Shown here one piece after another: positions 47,909-57,666 of a DNA stretch of 64,000 nucleotides. A program made the position numbers and the translations under genes. The stretch is from Castanea sativa (taxonomy: Eukaryota > Streptophyta > Magnoliopsida > Fagales > Fagaceae): contig NC_134018.1 of the NCBI RefSeq assembly GCF_040712315.1, forward strand, positions 6,004,001 through 6,068,000, read 5' to 3'. Every line of letters begins with the position of its first letter. Positions within the stretch are counted from its first letter, which is position 1. The notes under the pieces are model-generated. The model was not told the DNA's origin, searched no databases, and saw only the letters and a program-made list of their open reading frames with translations.

Positions 47909-50386
47909 TCAAAAGGAGACAGAACCTTTTTTTTCTTTGTCTGCTACTTTCGTTCGAGGGACATTGGATTCCATGGCTTGGCTAAGGCCCTTCTCGGCAT
48001 CTCCGCCTCCTTCCTTGTCTTTATTGGAACCCGAAGGTTCTGTAGGATCTGGAATTGGCTTCGGGACCATGGGAGGAAGAGCAGGAAGAGTTGTCTCAGG
48101 GGTAGGAGTAGCAGCAGGAGCCTCTTCAATCTCCTGTATCTCCAGGGGAAGCCAAACGTTCTCGGACTTCCTCAGATCCGAGGATAGAGGAACTCCTGCT
48201 ACATTTAAAGCTTCCCCCCAGACTTTCTGACAGTACTCCCGGCACAAAGCCGCGAAGTCCTCTGTCAGCTGCTCCTCGGTGGTTGCTACCCCTTCCTCGA
48301 AACTCGCCTGCTTGGCAGCTTGTAAAGAGAGTTGGAATGAGCTGGCTTCTTCCTTCATCAGCGCAAGTTCTTTTTCCAAATCCGAGTGTTCCCGTTGGAC
48401 TCTGGCGAGCTCATCATCTTTTTCGCGAAGGAGCTTGCGCTGCCGTTCTATCTGGGTCTTCATAGTCTTCAAGTTTGACTCGACCCCATTTTTCTCTCTC
48501 CTCAGCTCAGCCACCTCCGAGGTAAGCTTTTCATTCTCAGCAAGAGCTGTGCCCAAGGACTTCTCTGTCTCCAGCCTAATCTCCAGCTCAGTCCTGGCCT
48601 TCTTCCGAGTGTCTTCTATAAATTTCTCGGCTACAAAGACCTCCTGAATGGCCTGTAACAAAGTGTGATGGAATCAGGAATAGTAAACAAACTTATGAAT
48701 ATTGTTAAAAGTGGAATCTTCCTAAAAAGGGGTAAACTTACTAGCGCTAAATCCCTTTTTAAAGAGAGGAATAGTTGTGGCTGGCTCATTTTTTCCAAGG
48801 TCTCCATGTCCTTGGGCAACAGAAGAGGGCGCTCCAACACTTCGGCCAAGTGGTGGGCATGGCCTTGTTGAACCGCCCTTATACTGGATTGGCAGGAGAT
48901 GGGTGCGCCGTCCAGTCTTAAGTCGGGGGACCAGGTGGTCGGTGCTCGGCGCACTTCGGCCTCGTCCCTGATTTCCCCGCTTTCAACTGAGCGGGCCCTA
49001 CCCTTGCCTTTGTCCAGCTTCTGCTGCTGAACCGGTGGGAGTTGTTGTCGTGGTTTCTTGGGGTCCTTACTAATCGTCCCCTCAATATCCCCCTTTCTCT
49101 TCTTCTTGGGATCCTCAGCTGGAAGTTTTGGCTCATTTGGAGGAGGGGGAGGTGGCAAAGATGGGGGAACTTGGGACGTCCCCGTCTTTTTCTCCATAAC
49201 CTTCGCAGCTCTATTGGTTAGGAGACCCTTCATCCTGCCCATATCTTCCTCGGATTCGTCCTCGGGTAGGGCAACTACAAACCCTGCAATTCCAGAGGCC
49301 TCGGTGGCTTCTTCCTCCTCGTCGGAAAGTACGACGAACTGATTCCCTCGAGGTCTCTCGGTGTCTTCAAAATGGAATTGATCTATCTCCTCGTCTAGTG
49401 TATGTGAAGAAGACACCTGCTCTTCTGGAATAATAGTTGCCTGAGAGTGCACGGCAAGGGGAATTGCCGCTATGGGTTGGTTGTACAAAACGGTGTGAGG
49501 GGCGTCAGGGAGCTCGCGGTCGTCCAAAAAGTGGGGCCGGGCTACGTTTATTCTCCTTCGTCTTCGGTCACCCGCAATTATGGCATTCTCTATCTCCTAG
49601 AAGTCCGAGGATATGGGAGTGTACCCCAGAATGAGATGAGCAGCCCTGAGTTGTAAGTCTTCGCTAACGAACACCTCGGAGCGAAGTACTCGGTTTAGGT
49701 CTGCGATGTTACAGTGACTCAAACGAGGGCGCACGTGTTGCTTATCTGCAAAAAAGACGTCAAAACAAACAAGCCTGATCAGATTCACACAGATATGTAA
49801 TAAGTTTAAGTAATTATGAATACTCATTTTTGTGTGTGTTAGAGGAAGTTGTGTTGTGGGGAGATTAATCCTATGGCATCGCACCTGGGTCCCCCCACTC
49901 AACTGGGCAGTGGAGGCCGTCGTGCCAGTTCCCAGAGACGATCAGGTGGTCGTCCTTCATGCCTTTGTTGGATTTGGGCAGACAGGAGATTAACCTAACG
50001 ACACTAGAACGGGACTTAATGTAGTAACCTACATTGGAGAGTTTATGGGACTCGTACAGAAAAACGACATCATGCCAGGAGAGGTTTAGACCCATTTGCT
50101 CGTTTAGAGCATCGACGCTACCCAAAACTCTAAAAACGTTTGGGAGGCACTGATCGGGACACAACCGGTGGTTGCGAAGGTACTCCCTAGTTACAGGTTT
50201 CATTGGGAGGGTCATCCCACCCTCTATAAAGGCTATCATTGGGATGATAACCTCTCCCTCTTTCCTAGAATCGTCCACGGCTTCCGCCGGACAATATTCT
50301 AGACCTACGTCGCTGGGAATACGGTACTTGGCCCTAAAGCCTTCCATCCCAGCGGCGGTATCAACTAGACACTTGAATCTTCCCAT
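47909..50386 (-). CDS. Spliced antisense ORF of the Tat element (gypsy-type transposon protein domain)
   Basis: On the minus strand a frame-consistent gene reads 50386-49885, 49745-48742 and 48652-47909, about 749 codons. Intron 1 (49884-49746, 139 bp, GTGCGA...TTTGCAG) is phase 1. Intron 2 (48741-48653, 89 bp, GTAAGT...TGTTACAG) is phase 0. The N-terminal part resembles the plant putative gypsy-type transposon domain (Pfam Transpos_gypsy, from memory). A disordered acidic and proline-rich middle follows, then a long coiled coil (about 48650-48260) and a proline-rich C-terminus. One nonsense codon (TAG on the minus strand, plus-strand 49597-49599) interrupts exon 2. The role of such extra ORFs is unknown. 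The start ATG is the first in frame; an upstream exon cannot be excluded. Confidence 0.75.
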
Positions 50387-50884
50387 TACAGAGGAACGAA
50401 AGATTAAGCTCTAAGAGGGAGAATGCTTATAGTGACAGCCGAGGACAAGGACCGAGGAGAAAAGGTTAAGAATAGAAAGAACAAAAACTTACAAAGTTGA
50501 AGGTGTGCAAATTTCCACGGTTTTCTGCAGGTAAAGTATGATGGCTGATGTTTTGATGGGATTAACCCCTGGGGAATTAAATGAAGGCGCAGGTTCCCGA
50601 AGCGTCACGGCGTGCGGAAAAGCGGCCTCGAAATTATATTTGTCCCGCCCAAATTTTCGTGGAGTAACGAGGGCCGTTGGATGCCCATCTCGCCGTTGAA
50701 CGTGGGGGACAAAGTGTAACTTGCAGTAATAAATGCGCGCGTTTTTTAAAATAAAACCGCCAAGTGGCATCTTCTGGGACGCGAAACGATTTCCACACGT
50801 GCCATCACTCACAAAGTGTGTGGAGTAGGTTCTCGTCAGATCAAAACCCTATTTTTCTCCTCGGACGTCGAAAATTAGAGTTTT

Positions 50885-50894
50885 GAGGGGCTAT
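50885..50894 (+). promoter_or_regulatory. Weak polypurine tract
   Basis: GAGGGGCTAT immediately precedes the 3' LTR. It is short for a plus-strand primer but is in the right place. Confidence 0.4.
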
Positions 50895-51645
50895 TGTGGG
50901 GAGTAAAAAGACCCTGATGGGTATATGGGCCTTTGGGCCATGCTAAGGAAGGCCGACCTGCTCCTGGGTTTAGAACTTGTTAGTACTATGGGTCGGCCCA
51001 TACGCCGAGGATCCGAGAGTACAGCCGAGGATGATTTTTCCCCTCGGACGGACATCGGAGATTCCGGGACTTCATTGTAAAGGTTAGGGAATGACACGGT
51101 GAAGACCAATGGTAAAAGGGGGTGAACTCTTGAATGTCCTAGAAGCATCGATGCTAGAGAAATACCAAGGATAAAGGCTGCCACATCCGCATTAAAGACC
51201 CTGCACCTACCACCCTGGCCGCATTAATGGGGAAGTGACACCTGAACAGTGGAAGGGAAACTTCTGGTTACTATTCAAAGGCACTGAGAAAAGAAATATC
51301 TAGGCTAAGGGGGAGTTGGGGCAACACGTGTACAAAGTATCAAAAAGAAGAGTATTTAAGGAGCAACCTAGAACTGAAAATGGGGAGGGACAACTTTGTA
51401 ATCTAAAAGGAAAAGAAAAAAGAGGAAGAGATAATATAAGAACAACTCTTGGCTTACGTCCGAGGAGGTTGATTTACAATATTCCCCGTTGTTTTTGAGT
51501 GTTTGCAATCTTTGGCTTGTCATTTAATCCTCACACACTTCTAACCTGGGTTTCAAGCCCACACTCTACAAATTCATATTGTTTAAGGCTCATTGGGCCT
51601 GAGCCCGTAACTGTTCTTGGGGCCAGGTGCAATTGTGCACTTACA
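50895..51645 (+). repeat. 3' LTR of the Tat element
   Basis: 751 bp, nearly identical to 39897-40649, ending CTTACA directly before the second CTAAC. Confidence 0.95.
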
Positions 51646-51978
51646 CTAACATTTTTGGTCATGTTAAACATTTCACAAAATCAACTTACTAGATCCATAC
51701 CTCAAGAAAAACAAATCGATACTTTTGAAAATAATTCATATGATGGGAATTCGGGATTATGTGGATTTCCATTGTCAATTAAATGTAGCACTGATGAGCT
51801 AATACCACCACCTTCACTGCCATCAGTATTCCAAGAAGACCATGATTCCTTATTTGTAAGTGGATTTGGTTGGAAGGCGGTATTAATCAGATATGGATGT
51901 GGATTTTTGCTTGGAATAACGATGGGATATGTTGTGTTTAAAACAGGAAAACCTAAAATGGCTAGTATGGTTCATTGA
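51646..51978 (+). pseudogene. RLP5, second part
   Basis: Resumes the RLP5 frame after the retrotransposon: terminal LRR, the SGLCGFPLS motif, a proline/acidic stretch, a membrane helix near 51865-51935 and a short tail stopping at TGA 51976. In the helix one glycine of the GxxxG pattern is kept less clearly (GFLLGITMG). The open frame extends upstream into the LTR only by chance. The 3' flank carries the RLP-family AGGTGAGTTTGACAAA and GCAAGGTATTGTA phrases to about 52160. Confidence 0.88.
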
Positions 51979-52384
51979 ATGAGAAGAAAAAAAACGACAA
52001 GAAAAGAAGGTCAAGATAAAGAAGGAAGTAATGCATCCGAGTTACCCTCAGGTGAGTTTGACAAACTTCTCTTTAGATTAATTTGTGCTATGATTTTATA
52101 CGAAGTTGTGTTTATAAATATATTTTGGGTGGTGCATGCAAGGTATTGTAGAAAGTGGTGAGGACCATGTTCACTAGTAGGAGTCAAATGAAGATTTTGA
52201 GCATTTATCTTGCAGTAGCTGAGCATTAGAATTGCGTACGTCGGAGAGTTAGTTATTCTTGTAGATGTGAATTATGGTATTGTTTTCTTCTTCTTGAAAT
52301 AATCATATTTAAAGTTTTTTTTTTTTTTGAGATGAAATTTAAAGTTTATGTTTGTATATTGATTTTAAGGGCATTTTGTGCATA

Positions 52385-53422
52385 GGCCAAATTTTTTAAA
52401 TAACTATAAAATCAAAACTATATTATTAGTTAGTCAAGGTTTGAAACTATTTTGGTATTTAACAACTCGAGTTTGTTAGGGTCGATTTCACTGTAGCAAA
52501 TCGAGTTTAAAAGACTCGATTTGCATGAGGTGTGTAGCTGACGTGGAAGAAAAAATCCACGTGGAACTCGAGTCTTAGAGACTCGAGTTCCTACCTCTGA
52601 AAATACAAACACACAACCAAAAATCCCAGAAAACAAAGACAAACCCACAACATTTTACAGACCGCAACAAAACTGAAAACACAACACAAACCCACAACAT
52701 TTCTCAGACCCGGTTTATCTCTCTCTTTCATGGACTTGGAAATCGGAACCACACTTTTCTCGTATTTCTTTACCAACCTAGGAAACAAGAAGGTTACACT
52801 CTTCCCTTTCTACGTTGATTCAAAATCTTCTTCAAATTTCTGGGTAGAGCTCTATTTCATTGGATTGTAGTTTCATTTAGCAGCATAGCATATTTGGGTG
52901 GTGTTGTGGAAAATGATCAAAGTCTTGATTCCGTATAAATTTGCTTTAATTTATTTTTATTTCTATATAAAACCCATGTTTCAAAGATTTGATTTTTATG
53001 GTTAATTAAGTGTTCTAAATGATATAGCTCTAGTGTTTTCCACCGTTGTTGTTTGAGGTTTTGAGGTAGCTGTTAGATCTTAGATGCAGTTAGACTGTCT
53101 TGGGTTTTCGGGGCTTGGAAGAAAGGAGTGGAACGGCAGATTGAGGAAGAAAAGGACGGCAGATGGAGAAAGAAACGAGAAAGAAAAGAAAAAAAGTGAA
53201 GGAAGAAGATGAGGGAAATCGAATCTTTAAGACTCGATTTCCACGTGGATTTTTTTAATCCACGTCAGCTACACTCCTTATGCAAATCGAGTCTTACAAA
53301 CTCGATTTGCTACAGTGAAATTGACCCTAACAAACTCAAGTTGTTAGATAGCAAAATAGTTTCAAACATTGGCTAACTAATAATATAGTTTGGATTTTAT
53401 GGTTATTTAAAAAAATTTGGCC
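52385..53422. mobile_element. Mutator-like non-autonomous element, 1,038 bp
   Basis: Ends GGCCAAATTTTTT are inverted over about 205 bp (52385-52591 against 53217-53422), with few mismatches. The flanking 9-bp duplication TTGTGCATA (52376-52384 and 53423-53431) is the size typical of Mutator elements. The RLP2 3' flank near 12035 shows the corresponding uninterrupted sequence. Each inverted arm contains small palindromes such as AAATCGAGT...ACTCGATTT and ACTCGAG...CTCGAGT. No transposase frame is seen. The interior could hold captured sequence but I do not recognise it. Confidence 0.9.
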
Positions 53423-53431
53423 TTGTGCATA

Positions 53432-53704
53432 TGCTTGTTTGTTTTGAGAATGTATGGCATGTTAATGTAAAGGAACTGGCTAATTGAGTAGCATTATAAT
53501 TGAATAACATTGTAAATAAGTAAGGTAGTGTGGCTATGCTATGTTAGTTAGTAACAGTTATGTTAGTTAGTAGCAGTTGGGTTGTTATTAGTTAGTTAGG
53601 TTGTTAGTTTTGGCGGGAAGACTAATATGTTGTATAAAGATGTGGGATGATATGAAATAAAGGGCATGAAGAGTATTAATCAATTTTCCCTTTTAGTTCC
53701 ATTC

Positions 53705-53777
<73 letters not shown>

Positions 53778-54493
53778 GGAGGCAATAAACCTCGAAGTAA
53801 CTAAAAATCTTTAATTCAATTCTTCCTTTCCTTTCCCAATATTCTTCCTTCTTCATTTTCTAATTAACTAAACACCTAACCGTTAAGCTTAATTTTGGGG
53901 TTGGTCTTATGCTCAATTGGACTTCTGTCTTGGGACCATGTGGCATTTTGGACATAGTTCCAAGGATGGCCTTGTGCTCAATTGTACTTCAAATTTTCAA
54001 ATTATTTATTTCGCTAAATAAATAAAAGGTGAAATAGAATATTTCTAATGGTAAATTATACAAAAAAAGTTTGAATTTGAGAAAGATGCCATTTCATTAG
54101 AATATGTCACCTCATTGCTTTAGGTGACATGGAGTTTGCATTTTAAATTGTAGGGGTTAAAATCTATCATTTGAAACTAAGGACCAAAAGCACGTAACAT
54201 ATAAGCTTTAGAAAAACAATGTATCTTTCACAAATAAAATAGATTTTAAAGCGTAAAACAATATGATTTATTTATCAAATGTGTTTTTGTTGTTTCACTT
54301 AGCAATAGAATCATCATATAAGCTTAACCTTCGCAAGTAAAGATAAATTTATTTAGAATCAAATTAATACTTAATTCGAAGAGGGAAAAAGACAAATACA
54401 TTTATTACAGAGAGAGAGGGTGTGTGTATTTTATTTTTAGACCAGAATTATGGAACATTTTCGCATTATTTAAATGAATTATAGCTAAAGTTA
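53432..54493. other. Intergenic with possible copia LTR remnant
   Basis: 53500-53705 (GTTAGTTAGTAACAGTT..., TTGTATAAAGATG, ATCAATTTTCCC) looks like the end of a copia LTR, but no partner end is present. A 68-bp (CT)n run follows at 53709-53776. Around 53885-53990 the RLP-type 3' flank phrase GGTCTTATGCTCAATTGG occurs twice. Confidence 0.4.
53709..53776. repeat. (CT)34 microsatellite
   Basis: Uninterrupted CT dinucleotides over 68 bp. Confidence 0.97.
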
Positions 54494-54501
54494 GCCCTAA
54501 C

Positions 54502-55644
54502 TAGGCATAGCAAAATGAGTTAGAATTTTCTGACCCAACCCGATTTGAAAAATCTTGACCCAAATCCGATTTTTTTGACCCAAAGTAAAAATGGGTTGAC
54601 CTGTGACCCAACTCGTGTTTTTTGCAGGTCAACTTGACTTGACCCAAACCCGAACCATTTTTTTAAAACTTTTTTTTTTGGGTAAAAAAATAGTAAAATT
54701 AAAACAATATTGGTTTAATTGTTTGTTGTGAGTTTTAAGGAAACAATTGATACATTTACATAACTGCATGCAAATTAATTGAAAGATGAATGGTTGAGCA
54801 TTCTGTAATGAGAAAAGATTTTTAGATATCAAATAGCAAAGTACATGTCAAGATAATCTGGTTACAATAGAGTTAAAAACATAAATTTAAAAGTGTAGAC
54901 ATGTGTGAAAATAGTGAAGCCAAAGTATCAAATTAGCATAAATTATGAATGCTTAGACCTATTTTTTTAACAATTTATGTCCAAAATAAACGACTTTTCA
55001 AAATAAATTATGATATTTCCTAGAGTGTGTGTTGCTTAACTATGATATGATATTCATTAAAGAGACCATGTATAAATAAGTAAATAATCAAACTTTAATA
55101 TATATCTCAAATTGAAATAAAGTGTCAACCACAATTGATAATAGATTATAAAATTAATTTTCAAGATTGTAAATTTCTTATATGTTTTTATTTTTTATTA
55201 AATGAGTTATCCAATAAATCATTTGTAATTTTGTTTTATATTTTGAAATGTTGATATTGTGTAGAAATAGAACTTGTGTATTTGTTTTATTTATTTTTGT
55301 GTTATTTTGTTTTAGATAGCAATGTTAGGAATTGTACAATTTTAAAATTATTGAATAAGTATTAAGAAGTTTAGCTGAGTTTATTCTTGATATAAGTGGT
55401 GAATTCAAACTAATGCATTTTACATCAAGTAATTTGTTGCATAACTTTCCAAATGAAAAATATATGTTGTTTTCTTTATAATAAAAAAAAGGAAAAAAAA
55501 TTTCATGTGAAAAATATGGGTCAACCTAACCCAACCTTCAACCTGATTTGACCCGAACCCATTTTAACCCACTTAAAATGACCCGTTTTTTACCCGAACC
55601 CAATTGACCCAACCTGACCTGACCTACCCATTTTGCCATGTCTA
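54502..55644. mobile_element. Non-autonomous hAT-like element, 1,143 bp
   Basis: Starts TAGGCATAGCAAAATG and ends CATTTTGCCATGTCTA (inverted, two mismatches). It is flanked by an exact 8-bp duplication GCCCTAAC (54494-54501 and 55645-55652). Both ends carry many subterminal GACCCAA/TTGGGTC motifs, as expected for transposase binding sites. The core is AT-rich without a gene. Confidence 0.88.
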
Positions 55645-55652
55645 GCCCTAAC

Positions 55653-55805
55653 CACCGGCACCTTCATTGCCTCTATTGTAATTGCATTCATTGATTACTA
55701 TTACCTCCACTAGTATTTCTTTTGCAGCTAGCCTACTACCACACCATTATCGTTACCAACATTGTTACCAGTAGCATTACTACTATCATATCACTGTCAC
55801 ACCAC
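55653..55805. other. Spacer rich in ACC/ACT triplets
   Basis: Degenerate triplet repeat (ACCATTACC-like) between two hAT-like elements. It continues beyond the second element near 56433. No gene. Confidence 0.5.
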
Positions 55806-56424
55806 TAGGGCTGTAAACGAGCCGAACTTTGTCAAGTAGTGAATGTTCAAGCTTGGCTCGACAACAAAAGTAGAATACTCAAGCTTGGCTTGAGCTTGAT
55901 ACGAGCTTAAAAATAATGTTCAAGCTTAAACTCATTATAAAGTATAAAAATTTGAGCTTGACTTGGCTTGGCTTGATTCATTAGTCAAACTAAGCTCGAG
56001 CTCAATATAAAGCCCAAACTCAAGTTTAATATCATGCTTTTGAGTTTGAGATCCAACACAAGTATAATATCAGGCCTATATTAAGTTTATTATCTAGCCT
56101 ATTTGGTTTAGATGAGTGGTCTCAATTTATAATTAATTTAAGTCCTAGAAGGATATGAGTTTACTTGTCAAACTCATATCAATTCTATTACCAAACTCAT
56201 AAATAAGCCTAGGCTCAACTTGTTTTGTTACTTTTGTATCGAATCTTGGTGATCACAAGCTTATTCATGAACAATATTATTTACTCAAGCTCAGCTTGTT
56301 TATTAAACAAGCCTAAAACTTAAACTTAAACTTGGCTTGTTTATAAAAAAAACAAACATGAATGAGTTTTTTATTGAGCCAAGCCCGAGCTATTTATGAA
56401 CGGCTTGGCTCATTTACAGCCCTA
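55806..56424. mobile_element. Non-autonomous hAT-like element, 619 bp
   Basis: Ends are TAGGGCTGTAAACGAGCC and, inverted, TAGGGCTGTAAATGAGCC (one mismatch in 18). It is flanked by the 8-bp duplication CACACCAC (55798-55805 and 56425-56432). The interior has repeated AAGCTTGGCTTGAGC-like motifs on both strands and no transposase. Confidence 0.9.
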
Positions 56425-56432
56425 CACACCAC

Positions 56433-57214
56433 CAACAATTTTGTCACCATCTCCACCTTTATTGTCACCACATCACCAACATTGGGAGTTTATAAAGGAA
56501 TGAAATTAAGTAAACTTGTTTAATTGTTTTAAAATAAGGCAATAGAGAGTAAATAACTTTGTTTGGAAGTACCATAAAAAGGAAATGAATGAAATTATTT
56601 TATGCCAATATTACTATTATACCTCAATTTTAAAATAAATTGCTAAATATATATGAATATTTTAAGAGTTTTAGTAAAAATTTAATTCCATCAAAATCCT
56701 GAAAAATGAGTATTTTCACCTCTATATATATATATATGAGATAGAAATTCTACTATAGTCTAATCTAAGTGTATATATATTTGAAACTCCTTATAGAAAC
56801 TTGAACTCCAATCCTTAGCTCCCACTCCACAAAAACTTTATATTTGTAAAGTGACTATTACGCAAAAAATAAGCAGTAGTAAAAATCCAAATACATTTAA
56901 ACTCCTAAACATTGCTTCGTTAAAACTTAGGGAATTGAATGAATATTATAAAAATAATATTTATTTATTTATTCCAATAAGATTCTTTATCTTCTTCCAA
57001 GCCGAATGTAAATTATTTTTACCATCATTGTTAAAGTTGCAACCGTACACAATAAAAGAAGTTACATTTTTAATAATAAAAAAATTCCATTAAAAGTTTA
57101 GCAAAAAAAAAAAATTCCATTAAAAATACTATTATATAGCAAACTATTTTAACAAATAGTCAAATAGAGGTAATAATAATAATAATAAATAAATAAATAA
57201 AGGCATTTTTCTAT
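56433..57214. other. Intergenic, AT-rich
   Basis: No gene or clear element. A short TA run lies near 56730 and an ATA/AAT run at 57172-57201. Confidence 0.5.
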
Positions 57215-57666
57215 GAGATTTGCTTCTCTCCCACTTGCACAACACAAGTACAACAGCCAATTTTCCAAGCTCGGCGTTCTCTCATGCCCCCTCACACCCA
57301 CCTTCTCCAACAACCCCAACATGTTGCTCCACAAATCTCAATTTCACTGTATCCCTCTCTAAGCTTTCTTCTCTTCAGGCCCACCTCTCTCTCTCTCTCT
57401 CACCCTCCCAAATTCTCTCTAAGACCCTACCCTCCTCATCTCAATTTTCACTTATCATTTAAACCCCCCCAAAAAAAATCACAATCCTTAAACACAGTCT
57501 AGGACAACGTTATTGCTTTTCTATGCTTTTGTTGTTGTCTCAGTATTACTTTATTGTTGTTAGCTATAAAGCACTAGGAATATATTCTTATTCAGTTTTG
57601 TCATAGGTACCCATTAGTTTTTTGGTGTTCAATTTTGGGTTTTGGGTTTTGTTTTTTGTGTAATTT
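57215..57666 (+). promoter_or_regulatory. Probable promoter and 5' UTR of the CNNM/CorC gene
   Basis: A pyrimidine-rich tract (57370-57440, CT repeats) is typical of plant core promoters and leaders. No convincing TATA box was found, consistent with a constitutive plastid-protein gene. The start site cannot be placed. Confidence 0.45.

Larger units (their letters stand above)
39897..51645 (+). mobile_element. Complete Ty3/gypsy Tat-type LTR retrotransposon, 11,749 bp
   Basis: Flanked by the 5-bp target duplication CTAAC (39892-39896 and 51646-51650), with LTRs TGTGGGG...CTTACA. The internal order is gag, protease, RT, a degenerate RNase H, a second RNase H with full catalytic residues, integrase, a tandem-repeat region and a spliced antisense ORF. 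A second RNase H and extra ORFs before the 3' LTR are known features of the Tat lineage (Ogre/Retand group). It lies inside RLP5 in the same direction. Lesions are a gag frameshift near 41585 and in-frame TAG at 42707, 43397 and 45104. Transposition by this copy alone is unlikely. Confidence 0.95.

Noticed and set aside
51499..51645. N-terminal extension of the second RLP5 piece into the 3' LTR
   Set aside because: The LTR part is retrotransposon sequence; RLP homology starts exactly at the target duplication.
53709..53776. Regular repeat that might suggest a CRISPR-like array
   Set aside because: It is a plain CT dinucleotide microsatellite in plant nuclear DNA.
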